Of a stretch of 30,087 nucleotides of DNA, positions 14,521 to 22,976 are shown piece after piece. Made by a program: the position numbers and the translations under genes. The stretch is from assembly GCA_023454175.1 (NCBI GenBank), contig JAEXRW010000015.1, forward strand, positions 1 to 30,087, read 5' to 3'. The stretch comes from Bacillota bacterium (GTDB lineage: Bacteria > Bacillota > Clostridia > Christensenellales > JAEXRW01). The stretch's first letter is position 1, and each line of letters starts with the position of its first letter. Under the pieces are notes generated by a model, which had not been told where the DNA came from, made no database searches, and saw only the letters and a list, made by a program, of their open reading frames with translations.

Positions 14521-15762
14521 TTATTTCAACGACTGAATTGCCTTCTGCACTGCCGCCATATCCGGCTCCACGGGTATGGCCTTCCCCGCCGCGCTTGCCG
14601 CGCTCCGGATGTCCTTCAGCCCGCTTCCGGTTACGATGCACGCCACCTTCTCGTCGCCGTTCAATAATCCGAGTTCCCGTAATTTGATGACGCCCGCGAA
14701 TCCCGCCACCCCCGCCGGCTCCCCGAATATCCCCGTGCGCCGCGCCAGCAGCTTCATGGCGGCCAGGATCTCGTCGTCGGTCACATCCACCATGCACCCG
14801 CCCGATTCGTGCACGGCGTTCAGTGCCTTGATCCCGTTTCTTGGGATGCCTACGGATATGCTGTCCGCGATGGTGACAGGCGGTTCATAGTCAAATGAAT
14901 AGGTATGCTTGTTGAATGCGCGGGTGACTGGGTTGGACCGTGCCGCCTGCACCCCGATGATGCGCGGTATCCTGTCCGTCAGCCCCAGCAGTTTGCACTC
15001 CTTGAATCCTTTCCACACCGCCGCCATCGTACACCCATCCCCCACGGCCACGGTGACGATATCCGGCACGTCCCAGTTCAGCTGTTCGCAGATCTCATAC
15101 GCCACCGTCTTTTTTCCTTCCACGAGGTACGGGTTGATGGCGCAGCTGCGGTTGTACCAGCCGTATTCCGTCGCCGCCTCGAAGCACAGCTCCACCGCCT
15201 GGTCGTACGTGCCCTTCACGAGGAATACATGGGAGCCGTAGATGAGCAGTTGCGTCACCTTGGCTTCGGGCGCCGTTTCGGGTACGAATATATATGTTTC
15301 CAGTCCTGCACTCGCGGCGAAGCCCGAGAGCGAGGATGCCGCGTTCCCCGTGGACGCCGCGCACAATACGTCACGCCCGAGTTCAATAGCCTTGGCCACA
15401 CCCACCGCGCTCGCCCGGTCCTTCAGCGAAGCCGTGGGGTTCCGTGAGTCGTCCTTAATAATTAGGTCCTTCAACCCGGTAATATCTTCAAACTTCCCGC
15501 TGTGGTACAGCGGCGTCCATCCCGCCTGGAGCGGCTGTATGCCGGCCGCGTTCTCGATGGGGATGGCCTGCAGGTACCGCCACAGGGAGTGATTCGTATC
15601 GTTCTTAAGCGTCTCGCGGGTCAGGTCCTCCGCGACGATATCATAATCGATCTGCACGTCCAATATGCCGTCTATCCCGCAGTCGCTGCAGGTGTATAGG
15701 ATCTCCTCCTGCAGGTATTCGCGCCCGCATTTGACGCATTTCAGTTTTTCTGCCTTGCCCAT
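14521..15762 (-). CDS. Zinc-ribbon threonine-synthase-like PLP enzyme
   Basis: A 413-residue fold-type II PLP enzyme. An N-terminal zinc ribbon uses Cys9, Cys12, Cys25 and Cys28. The PLP lysine is Lys114 in NPTASLKDRAS, the substrate loop is STGN (137-140) and the phosphate/ring contact GSGLKD lies near 379-384. By architecture it resembles threonine synthases, but it sits between arcC and ygeY with no threonine genes, so a beta-elimination or substitution on a purine-derived amino acid is more likely. The chosen ATG 15762 shares its A with the arcC stop codon (ATGATG), with GGAGG 6 nt upstream; the ATG at 15765 is also possible. It is not YgeX: the YgeX-type lysine motif is absent. Confidence 0.85.
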   Translation of the reverse strand: MGKAEKLKCVKCGREYLQEEILYTCSDCGIDGILDVQIDYDIVAEDLTRETLKNDTNHSLWRYLQAIPIENAAGIQPLQAGWTPLYHSGKFEDITGLKDLIIKDDSRNPTASLKDRASAVGVAKAIELGRDVLCAASTGNAASSLSGFAASAGLETYIFVPETAPEAKVTQLLIYGSHVFLVKGTYDQAVELCFEAATEYGWYNRSCAINPYLVEGKKTVAYEICEQLNWDVPDIVTVAVGDGCTMAAVWKGFKECKLLGLTDRIPRIIGVQAARSNPVTRAFNKHTYSFDYEPPVTIADSISVGIPRNGIKALNAVHESGGCMVDVTDDEILAAMKLLARRTGIFGEPAGVAGFAGVIKLRELGLLNGDEKVACIVTGSGLKDIRSAASAAGKAIPVEPDMAAVQKAIQSLK

Positions 15763-16724
15763 CATTGACCTCCGTTGTATGTGATCTGAGTGCCCGTTTC
15801 GCCCCGTATGGCTTCCACGGCCTTGAAAAGCGATGTGATGATGGCCGTCTTCCCCGGCTTGTTCTTGGCAAATTGCACCGCCGCCTGCATCTTCGGCAGC
15901 ATGCTCCCCGCCGCGAAGTGCCCCTCCGCCATGTATTGCTCGCATTCCTGCACGCTCACCTTTTCCAGCGCCTGCTGCTTCTCCTTGTTGAAGTGGATGT
16001 AGGCGTGCTCCACCTCTGTCAGCATGATGAAAAAGTCTGCCTCGACGTCCTCCGCCAGCTTCTCGGCCGCCAGGTCCTTGTCGATCACCGCTGCCACGCC
16101 TTCATGCGTCCCGTCCGGCAATTGAACCACGGGTACGCCGCCCCCGCCTCCCGCGATCACGATGGTGGAGTCCCACAGCTCCACGATGGAGTGGCTTTCG
16201 ATGATGCGGATGGGTTTGGGGGACGGCACCACCCGCCTCCAGCCCCTGCCTGCGTCCTCCTTCATGGCGTATCCCTTTTCCGCCATGAGATGTAATGCTT
16301 CCGGATAGCTGTACCACGGCCCGATAGGTTTGGATGGGTCCTGGAATGCCGGGTCGTCCTTGTCCACCAGCACCTGGGTGATCAGTGTCACCACCGGCAG
16401 GTTCCTTCCCCGCCGCGCCAGTGTGTCCCGTAATACCTGCTGCAGCTGGTAGCCGATATACCCCTGGCTCATCGCGCTGCATACTTCCATCGGCAGCACC
16501 GGGGTGACGTCCTTTGCCGTTTCAGATGCGAGTAATATCCGCCCCACCTGCGGCCCGTTTCCGTGCGTGATGCCGATTTCATAGTTGAATATGCATTTGA
16601 TATCCGCAATGATCTCGCATGTTTTCCGGATGACTTCCATCTGCGCCTGCGCCGTGGCCGCCATATCCGGCTCCATCAGCGCGTTTCCGCCCAGTGCGAT
16701 GACCACTTTTTTATGCGAACCCAT
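15762..16724 (-). CDS. arcC: Carbamate kinase
   Basis: A 320-residue amino-acid kinase family enzyme that makes ATP from carbamoyl phosphate and ADP, releasing carbamate (CO2 and ammonia). The motifs ALGGNAL (10-16), GITHGNGPQVG (51-61), IAGGGGGVPV and VIDKDLAAEKLAEDV are those of ArcC/YqeA. With YgeW in the same block it would be the substrate-level phosphorylation step of the pathway. The ATG at 16724 follows a purine-rich GGGGGCGGGG site. It overlaps the next gene by 1 bp. Confidence 0.93.
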   Translation of the reverse strand: MGSHKKVVIALGGNALMEPDMAATAQAQMEVIRKTCEIIADIKCIFNYEIGITHGNGPQVGRILLASETAKDVTPVLPMEVCSAMSQGYIGYQLQQVLRDTLARRGRNLPVVTLITQVLVDKDDPAFQDPSKPIGPWYSYPEALHLMAEKGYAMKEDAGRGWRRVVPSPKPIRIIESHSIVELWDSTIVIAGGGGGVPVVQLPDGTHEGVAAVIDKDLAAEKLAEDVEADFFIMLTEVEHAYIHFNKEKQQALEKVSVQECEQYMAEGHFAAGSMLPKMQAAVQFAKNKPGKTAIITSLFKAVEAIRGETGTQITYNGGQ

Positions 16725-16800
16725 TTCCCCGCCCCCTATCTAAACAGGATGGCTCTCTGCCCGGTATTCCTTCCATAAACAACCCCCGCAGGGTATTCTT

Positions 16801-16883
16801 GGCTCCCTCAGACGCGCGTAGTGCGCGTTTGTGAGTGGAGCTGTCACCCAAACCCGCAGGGTTGCATGTGACTTGAAGGAGTG
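16801..16883. repeat. Two-stem palindromic repeat, type B copy 4
   Basis: First stem from GGCTCCCTCA and GTGGAGC with a GCGCGTAGTGCGCG insert; second stem GTCAC ... GTGAC with an inner AACCC GCA GGGTT hairpin. The same inner hairpin is present in copy 2. Confidence 0.75.
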
Positions 16884-16892
16884 ATTTAGTCC

Positions 16893-16979
16893 GTCCCGAA
16901 GGGACACCTTAATTGTCAATTCTCAATTTCCCCCGCAGGGCCATATAATCATGCCCGAAGGGCATACCACAATTCTTAA
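16893..16979 (-). repeat. Stem-loops and 7-bp stop-bearing repeats after tetR
   Basis: Two small stem-loops (GTCCC GAA GGGAC at 16893-16905; ATGCCC GAA GGGCAT at 16951-16965) alternate with 7-bp units. On the minus strand these read TAGTTAA, GAATTGT directly after the tetR gene and AAATTGA, GAATTGA, CAATTAA further on. Confidence 0.7.
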
Positions 16980-17552
16980 CTATTTCATCGCTTCCAGTAT
17001 CAGCTTCTCCGCCTCGCTGAAGTACGTATCCAGGTCAAAGCTCCCCTCGTCGATCAGGTACTGCATCGAAGCCCCCATCATCACCGATACCAGCAGGTAT
17101 GGCAGCATCTTTGCGCGTTCGTTGTCGGCGTTGTATCCGCCCTTTTCGAGGATCTCCCTTATGTCCTTCCGCCAGATGTTGAAGTTACGTTGGAAGCTCT
17201 TGCGTACGCTCTCGTCCACCGTCCCTTGCACCCAGTAGTCAAATTGCACATAGTCCAGCTTCTTGTTGTGCAGGATCCCGTCCTTTTTCTCCTCGAGGAT
17301 GGCGTGCAGGTTCTCCTCCATCCCCTTGTGGGCGGTATCCACGGCTTTCTTGCGGTTCTCCGAGAATTTCTCCTGCATATCGTCAAGCACTGCATTCAGC
17401 ACATCGTTTTTGGTCGGGAAATAATAATGCAGGTTGGACTGCGTCATGTCCGCTTCCTGTGCGATCAGGTTCATCCGCGTCCCGCTTATTTTTTTGTTCG
17501 CGATGACTTCCATCGTCGCGTCCATGATCTTTCTGGGCACATCTTTGGACAT
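16980..17552 (-). CDS. TetR-family transcriptional regulator
   Basis: A 190-residue one-component regulator. The N-terminal helix-turn-helix spans about 20-52 (ISGTRMNLIAQEADMTQSN, then LHYYFPTKNDVL), and the rest is a helical ligand-binding and dimerisation domain. GAGGA lies 7 nt upstream of ATG 17552. Being the only regulator inside the purine block, between ygeW and arcC, it is the prime candidate for pathway-specific control, sensing a purine or an intermediate. Candidate operators are the inverted repeats at 27021-27034 and 12719-12734; neither is proven. Repeats on both sides separate it from its neighbours, so it may have its own transcript. Confidence 0.9.
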   Translation of the reverse strand: MSKDVPRKIMDATMEVIANKKISGTRMNLIAQEADMTQSNLHYYFPTKNDVLNAVLDDMQEKFSENRKKAVDTAHKGMEENLHAILEEKKDGILHNKKLDYVQFDYWVQGTVDESVRKSFQRNFNIWRKDIREILEKGGYNADNERAKMLPYLLVSVMMGASMQYLIDEGSFDLDTYFSEAEKLILEAMK

Positions 17553-17605
17553 TTACAAATCCTCTTCAATAACTGTTAATCTGGCATTCCCCCAAGGGGC
17601 TGCTT

Positions 17606-17653
17606 AGCCCCCTCAGATGAGGGGGCTGTCGCCATAGGCGACTGGAGGAGGGA
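17606..17653. repeat. Two-stem palindromic repeat, type B copy 5
   Basis: Short form: first stem AGCCCCCTC ... GAGGGGGCT, second stem GTCGCC ATA GGCGAC, then a closing TGGAGGAGGG. Both stems differ in sequence from other copies yet remain perfectly paired. Confidence 0.8.
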
Positions 17654-17682
17654 ACCCCACTGGGCAATTTGAATCGTCCCGA

Positions 17683-17775
17683 AGGGACTCCGCAATTGTC
17701 AATTGTCAATTCTCAATTTTCAATTGACCCCCGAAGGGCATTCCACAACTCTCCACTCTCAACTTTCAACTCTCA
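17683..17775 (-). repeat. 7-bp stop-bearing repeats overlapping the end of ygeW
   Basis: On the minus strand the units TAGTTGA, GAGTTGA, AAGTTGA, GAGTGGA, GAGTTGT come first. A CCC TTC GGG module follows, then AAATTGA, GAATTGA, CAATTGA, CAATTGC. The TGA of the first unit is the stop codon of ygeW. A stem-loop GTCCC GAA GGGAC is at 17683-17695. Confidence 0.8.
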
Positions 17776-18966
17776 ACTATTGAACCTCTTTGTTCCTTTG
17801 TCGGCTAATCTTTTAAGCGTTTCCGCCGGGTCCTTCACCTTGCTGAGGAATATCATCGCCGCGATAACATACGGCTTGTATCCCGCCTGCTTGTACAGCG
17901 GCGTCCGGTACCTGTCAAATACGCTTCCCGCCACCTCACCCCTCTCGCAGCTCACACCTGATATGTCCGCCGGCAGGCAGTGCAAGTACAGCGCCTTCCC
18001 GTCCTTCGTTCCCTTCATCAGCTCCTCGCTGCATTCCCAGTCCTTGTGTGTTGCATTCTGCGCCAGCAGGTCGCTCTCCAGCGATTTGATAGCGGTGAAA
18101 TCGCCTGTTTCATACAGCTCCGTCCGCTTCTCCATCGCGGCGTACGGCGCCCAGCTCTTGGGGTATACGATGTCCGCCCCCGCGAATGCCTCCGCCATGG
18201 AGTTTACTTTGGTGAACCTTCCGCCCGATTCGGCGGCGTGCTTCTTCGCCAGTTCCTCCATCCCCGGCAGCAATCCGTATCCATCCGGGTAGGCCAGCGA
18301 TACGTCCATCCCCATCCGAGTCATCAGCCCGATGATCCCCTGCGGCACCGAGAGCGGTTTCCCGTAGCTCGGGGAGTACGCCCACGTCATGGCGATCTTC
18401 TTGCCCTTCAGCTTCTCGATCCCCCCGAAATGGTGGATCAGGTGCAGCAGATCCGAGAGGCTCTGCGTGGGGTGGTCGATGTCGCACTGCAGGTTCACGA
18501 TGGTGGGCCGCTGCTGCAGGATGCCGTCTTTGTACCCTGCTTCAACGGCGGCGGCCACTTCCTTCATGTATGCGTTTCCCTTGCCGATATACATGTCGTC
18601 ACGGATGCCGATCACGTCCGCCATAAAAGAGATCATGTTGGCCGTTTCCCGCACCGTCTCCCCGTGCGCGATCTGGGACTTCCCCTCGTCCAGGTCGGAT
18701 ACTGTCAGGCCCAGCAGGTTGCACGCGCTTGCGAAGCTGAACCGCGTCCGCGTCGAGTTGTCCCGGAATACCGACACACCCAGCCCGCTGTCGAAGATGC
18801 GCGTCGAGATGTTGGCCTCCCGCATCTCCCGTAGGGCGTCCGCCACGGCGAACACGGTTTTCAATTCGTCCAACGTCTTTTCCCACGTCAGGAAAAAGTC
18901 GTTATTGTACATCGCACGGCAGTCCAGTTTCTCCAGCCTGGACAGGTTTTCTTTCAATTGTTCCAT
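17773..18966 (-). CDS. ygeW: YgeW-type carbamoyltransferase
   Basis: A 397-residue knotted-fold transcarbamylase of the ATCase/OTCase superfamily. The carbamoyl-phosphate site STRTR (71-75) in FRDNSTRTRFSF, HPTQ (165-168) and HCLP (329-332) in LHCLPADISGVSCERGEV identify it as YgeW rather than ArcB or PyrB. The second substrate of the family is not settled; in this block the reverse (phosphorolytic) direction, delivering carbamoyl phosphate to ArcC, is likely. GAGGAG lies about 7 nt upstream of ATG 18966. The last residues, Asn-Ser and the stop, are encoded by the 7-bp repeat, so the tail has been altered by repeat insertion or expansion. Confidence 0.93.
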   Translation of the reverse strand: MEQLKENLSRLEKLDCRAMYNNDFFLTWEKTLDELKTVFAVADALREMREANISTRIFDSGLGVSVFRDNSTRTRFSFASACNLLGLTVSDLDEGKSQIAHGETVRETANMISFMADVIGIRDDMYIGKGNAYMKEVAAAVEAGYKDGILQQRPTIVNLQCDIDHPTQSLSDLLHLIHHFGGIEKLKGKKIAMTWAYSPSYGKPLSVPQGIIGLMTRMGMDVSLAYPDGYGLLPGMEELAKKHAAESGGRFTKVNSMAEAFAGADIVYPKSWAPYAAMEKRTELYETGDFTAIKSLESDLLAQNATHKDWECSEELMKGTKDGKALYLHCLPADISGVSCERGEVAGSVFDRYRTPLYKQAGYKPYVIAAMIFLSKVKDPAETLKRLADKGTKRFNS

Positions 18967-19000
18967 GATAAGCTCCTCTGCTTTAAAATACCTTGAAATA

Positions 19001-19092
19001 GCCTCCCTGAAGCGGATGCAAAGCATCCGTATGTAATGGGAGGGGGACCGCCCAATCGATTCCGCAGGAATCGTATGCGGTGGAGGGATTCA
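19001..19092. repeat. Palindromic repeat, type D
   Basis: GCGGATGC AAA GCATCCG is a tight hairpin at about 19011-19029, followed by GATTCC GCA GGAATC at about 19059-19073. Purine-rich GGGAGGGGGA and GGTGGAGGG blocks bracket the second stem. Similar in style to types A and B but with its own sequence. Confidence 0.6.
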
Positions 19093-19149
19093 TCTCCCTT
19101 GCTAAAAAGAAAACTCCTTCTATTCTGGTGCCTTTCCAGGTATGTTTAT

Positions 19150-20439
19150 CTATCCTGCAACGCGTTCCCACAGCCTTCCGGCCGCCTCCCGCGCCTCCGC
19201 ATAAATTTTGCTCTCGTCATACACCGTCTGGTAATTGTGTAACAGCTGTTTTCCTCCGCACCATACGTCCCTCGGGTGGTAATGATCGAAGACTCCGTTC
19301 ACCACGTGCCCAAAGATATTACCCGCATCTAATGGTGTGGGCGCGTCATATGGGATTGCCGCCATGTCCGCCACATATCCCGGTTCGAACTTCCCTAGCC
19401 GGATGCCCAGCAATCCTCCGGCGTAATCGTATCCAGCGGTGATGCAGTGCCGCAGGTCCTCGTAGGAGAATTTCCATGCACTCCCGGTCTTCAGGTGCAT
19501 CCCGTACAGCAGGTTCAGGTATTCCCGTGTGATGTTGCACCCCAGCGAGTCGTTCCCGATGATGGTCTGTATGCCGTGTGACTTCAATAGCGGATGATCC
19601 GGCAGCCCCACCGCGTTGTTCATGTTGGAGGTCGGATTCAGCGCCACCGTGCACCCCCGCTCCGCGATGATGGCGGCCTCCCGCTCGTCGATATGCGTGC
19701 AGTGCGCCAGCAGGGAGCCTTTGTGCAGCAGCCCGTGCCCGTCCAATCGCTCCACCACCCGCTTGCCGTATTTCTCCAGGCTGTCCGCCTCGTCCTCCCG
19801 GCTCTCCGCCGCGTGGATATGGATGGGCATCTCTCCGATGGCTTTTGCGATGCGCGAAAGCGTCTCCTCGCTCAGGGAGAGTGAAGCGTGCATCCCGAAC
19901 ATCCCCGCGCATTGGCCGCCATGGACGCTTCGGGCAAATTCAACGTTCTCCGCGATGCAATCGTAGATGTCGAACCGGTCGCTCGTCTCGAAGCAGAATA
20001 CGCCCCGGAGCCCGGTCTCGTCGCACAGCCCCTTTTTCAGGGTGTTCAATGTCCCGCGTATCGCCCGCCCGCTCGCGTGGTGGTCGATCAGCGTCGTGAT
20101 CCCGCACTTCAAGTGCTCAGTCCCCGCCACTCGTGCGCTGTGGTACGTGGCTTCGATGTCGATCTCCCTGTCAAACTTCCACCACAGCTGTTCGAGTATC
20201 TGTTTGAAGCTTTGCGGGTTGTAGGATAGGCTGATCCCCCGCACCAGCGTGGAGTAGATATGCGCATGCCCCAGCGCCAGCCCCGGCAGCACCAGCATTC
20301 CCCGGCAGTCCTGCGTCTCTTCCGCCCCCGGGAAATCCTTCATCCGCCCGGTTTCCCGGATCTCCGTATCGTATAGCACATAGCTGTCCGGCCTGTACGA
20401 AGCGAAATCATACAAATTTGCATGGATCAAAGCTTTCAT
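19150..20439 (-). CDS. ssnA: SsnA-type putative aminohydrolase
   Basis: A 429-residue amidohydrolase-superfamily enzyme. Metal-binding positions are His58 and His60 in LGHAHIYS, His207/His209 in PIHIHAAESRED, His246 in AHCTHID and Asp297 in IGNDSLGCN. The HAHIYS and ESRED stretches match SsnA, a regular member of selenium-dependent molybdenum hydroxylase clusters, more than guanine deaminase, which is a separate gene here. A deamination or ring-opening hydrolysis of a purine-derived compound is expected. ATG 20439 gives the family length; the longer frame upstream reads through a palindromic repeat and was rejected. No strong ribosome site is visible before the ATG. Confidence 0.9.
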   Translation of the reverse strand: MKALIHANLYDFASYRPDSYVLYDTEIRETGRMKDFPGAEETQDCRGMLVLPGLALGHAHIYSTLVRGISLSYNPQSFKQILEQLWWKFDREIDIEATYHSARVAGTEHLKCGITTLIDHHASGRAIRGTLNTLKKGLCDETGLRGVFCFETSDRFDIYDCIAENVEFARSVHGGQCAGMFGMHASLSLSEETLSRIAKAIGEMPIHIHAAESREDEADSLEKYGKRVVERLDGHGLLHKGSLLAHCTHIDEREAAIIAERGCTVALNPTSNMNNAVGLPDHPLLKSHGIQTIIGNDSLGCNITREYLNLLYGMHLKTGSAWKFSYEDLRHCITAGYDYAGGLLGIRLGKFEPGYVADMAAIPYDAPTPLDAGNIFGHVVNGVFDHYHPRDVWCGGKQLLHNYQTVYDESKIYAEAREAAGRLWERVAG

Positions 20440-20477
20440 GTAATCAATCCTAATCAAAGCCCCCGCGGGGCAATCTT

Positions 20478-20522
20478 GGCTCCCTCTGACGAGGGAGCTG
20501 CCCGAAGGGCTGAGGGAGAGAG
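20478..20522. repeat. Two-stem palindromic repeat, type B copy 6
   Basis: Shortest form: first stem GGCTCCCTC ... GAGGGAGC, second stem GCCC GAA GGGC, closing TGAGGGAG. Confidence 0.8.
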
Positions 20523-20632
20523 ATACCCCGCAGGGCAATTAAATTCATGCCCAATGGGAGGCAAACTTGCCTCCATATGCATTCCGCCATTGTACATTGT
20601 ACATTTGGTCCCCCGCAGGTCATCAAATTGTC

Positions 20633-20682
20633 CCGAAGGGACACCGCAACTCTCAACTATCAACTCTCAACTCTCAACTTTT
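20633..20682 (-). repeat. 7-bp stop-bearing repeats overlapping the end of xdhA (set 2)
   Basis: On the minus strand the units AAGTTGA, GAGTTGA, GAGTTGA, TAGTTGA, GAGTTGC are followed by the stem-loop GTCCC TTC GGGAC. The third TGA is the stop codon of the molybdenum subunit gene; the first two are out of frame. Confidence 0.8.
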
Positions 20683-22975
20683 TTAGCGCCAAGAACATCT
20701 TCTCCGGCGTTACCGGCAGCTCGCGGATCCGTACCCCCGTCGCGTTGTAGATCGCGTTGCAGATGGCCGCGGGCGGTGTGTCGATGCCGATCTCGGCTAC
20801 CGATTTCGCCCCGTACGGCCCCGTTGGGTCGCAGCTTTTTGCAAATTCCACCTTGTATCCCGGCACGTCCAGCCGTGTGGGCAGGTCGTATTGCAGGAAG
20901 TTGTTCGTCAGCAGTTTCCCTTCTGCAGAAGATTTGACGTCCTCATACAGTGCCATGCCGATGCCCTGCGCCAGTGCCCCCTCCACCTGGATCTTCGCCA
21001 GGTTCGGGTTGATGGTCGTGCCGCAGTCTGTCACCGCCGCGTAGTCCAGCACATTGATCTTCCCTGTCTCCAGGTCCACTTCCACTTCGGCGAATCCCGC
21101 CATGTACGGCGGCGGGGATTTCTCCCCCACGAAGGACCCCGTCGCGCAAAGCTGCTTCTGGTGCGTGTTGTAATATAATCCTGTTGCCAATTCTTTTAAA
21201 GTAACGTTTTTGCCGTCTTTGCTTGTGATGGTAACTCCATTGTAACGGATGTCTTTGATATCGCACCCCAGCCGCTTCGCCCCTTCTTCCAATATCAGTT
21301 CCCGCAGTTTTTCCGCAGCCTTCTTGACCGCGTTTCCCGATACGTATGTGGTGCTCGATGCGTAGGCCCCCGTGTCAAAGGGCGTCAGGTCTGTATCCGA
21401 AGAGTATACGATGATATCCTCGGTTTTGACCTGTAATGCTTCCGCTGCGATCTGCGCCATCGCCGTGTCGCTCCCCGTGCCCAGGTCCGTCGCCCCCATC
21501 GTCAGGTTGAAAAACCCGTCGTCGTTCAGTTTGAGTGTTGCCGCCGCCATGTCCACGTCCGGGATGCCCGAGCCCTGCATGGCGATCGCCATCCCCACGC
21601 CGCGCACTTTCGTCGGGGAAATAACCTGCCGTGGGTATTTGTCCTTCCACCCGATGAGTTCCATGCCCCGGGAAACGCAGTACTCCAGCTTGCACGTCTC
21701 CACGTTCATCTCGATGCCTTCCCTGCCCTCCCCCATGATCTTGAATATCGGGGAGGTCTCGTTCTCCGCGATCATGTTCTTCCTGCGGATTGCCACCGGG
21801 CACATGCCAAGTTTATCCGCCAGTTCGTCGATGGCCGATTCCAGCGCATAATTGCCCTGGATGGCTCCGTACCCGCGAAATGCTCCCGCCGGCGTATGGT
21901 TGGTGTACACCACCGTCCCGCTGAACGCCACCGCCTCCACATTGTTGTACATGGGTAAGGTCTTTGAGCCTACCACCATCAATACCGTCAGCGCGTGCTC
22001 TCCGTACGCGCCCGTATCCGAGAGCACTTCCATGTTGATGGCCTTGATGGTGCCGTCCTGCATCGCCCCCACCGTCATGTCGATGCGCATGGGGTGCCGC
22101 GTGTAGGAGGATTCGAAGACTTCCTTCCGCGTGTAGATGAGCTTGCAGGGCTTGCCTGTTTTGAGGGTAACGGCGGTAGCCAGCAGTTCCCCGTGCAGCG
22201 CCTGTTTTCCCCCGTACCCGCCCCCGATCCGCGGTTTGATCACGCGGATGTTCCGGGTGGGGATATTGAATACGTGTGAGATGATCCGCCGCACATGAAA
22301 AGGCGTCTGTGTGGAAGTGATAACGGTCAGCCGCTGGTACATGTCCATATAGACCGCAGTGGAGTGCGGTTCCATCATGGCATGCGCCTGCGCCTGCGTG
22401 TAGTACCGGGTCTTGTTGACCACATCGCACGCAGCCAGCGTCTTCTCCATATCCCCCACATGCATGGCATACGCCGCAGTGATATTCCGTTTCGTGTCCA
22501 TCCCCATCTCAAACATGGGGTGCGCGTCCTCTTCCGGGTGGATGATGGATGGGTTGTCAATAGCCTTTTCGTAGTCCAGTACCGGCTCCAGCACTTCATA
22601 TTCGATCTTGATGAGTTTTAAGGCCGCTTCCGCGGTTTTTTCGTCCACCGCCGCCACCGCTGCCGCCTCGTCCCCCGCGTAGCGCACGTACTCGTCCAGC
22701 ACCCGCTTGTCATACGGGGAGGGTTCGGGGTATCCCTGACCCGCCCGCGTATGGATGTTCTGCGGCACGTTTTTATAGGTCAGCACGCAAGCCACGCCTG
22801 GGAGCTTCTCTGCTTCGGAAGTGTCAATATTCTTGATCCGTGCAAATGCATGGGGGCTTCGCAGTACCTTGATGACGAGCGAATTGGATGGGGCCAGGTC
22901 GTCCGTGTACGCAGGCCTTCCCATTACGAGGCCGATCCCGTCGAGTTTGCGCACGTTGCGTTCGATCTCGCTCAT
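20660..22975 (-). CDS. xdhA: Molybdenum hydroxylase 2, molybdopterin-binding subunit
   Basis: A 771-residue catalytic subunit of a second XDH-type enzyme, clearly distinct from the 707-residue one at 9959. Motifs are GGGYGGKQ (251-258), GAFRGYGAIQ (364-373), TDLGTGSDTAMAQ and the catalytic Glu728 in GAKSVAEIG. It starts 1 bp after the 2Fe-2S gene, so the trimer is co-translated in the order FAD, FeS, Mo, the reverse of set 1. The final residues Arg-Val-Glu-Ser and the stop come from the 7-bp repeat tract. A substrate cannot be assigned; purine, nicotinate-like or other N-heterocycles fit the family. Confidence 0.9.
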   Translation of the reverse strand: MSEIERNVRKLDGIGLVMGRPAYTDDLAPSNSLVIKVLRSPHAFARIKNIDTSEAEKLPGVACVLTYKNVPQNIHTRAGQGYPEPSPYDKRVLDEYVRYAGDEAAAVAAVDEKTAEAALKLIKIEYEVLEPVLDYEKAIDNPSIIHPEEDAHPMFEMGMDTKRNITAAYAMHVGDMEKTLAACDVVNKTRYYTQAQAHAMMEPHSTAVYMDMYQRLTVITSTQTPFHVRRIISHVFNIPTRNIRVIKPRIGGGYGGKQALHGELLATAVTLKTGKPCKLIYTRKEVFESSYTRHPMRIDMTVGAMQDGTIKAINMEVLSDTGAYGEHALTVLMVVGSKTLPMYNNVEAVAFSGTVVYTNHTPAGAFRGYGAIQGNYALESAIDELADKLGMCPVAIRRKNMIAENETSPIFKIMGEGREGIEMNVETCKLEYCVSRGMELIGWKDKYPRQVISPTKVRGVGMAIAMQGSGIPDVDMAAATLKLNDDGFFNLTMGATDLGTGSDTAMAQIAAEALQVKTEDIIVYSSDTDLTPFDTGAYASSTTYVSGNAVKKAAEKLRELILEEGAKRLGCDIKDIRYNGVTITSKDGKNVTLKELATGLYYNTHQKQLCATGSFVGEKSPPPYMAGFAEVEVDLETGKINVLDYAAVTDCGTTINPNLAKIQVEGALAQGIGMALYEDVKSSAEGKLLTNNFLQYDLPTRLDVPGYKVEFAKSCDPTGPYGAKSVAEIGIDTPPAAICNAIYNATGVRIRELPVTPEKMFLALKKLRVES

Positions 22976-22976
22976 T

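Noticed and set aside
14521..15762. Assignment as diaminopropionate ammonia-lyase YgeX
   Set aside because: The zinc ribbon and the NPTASLKDR lysine motif are of threonine-synthase type and do not match YgeX.
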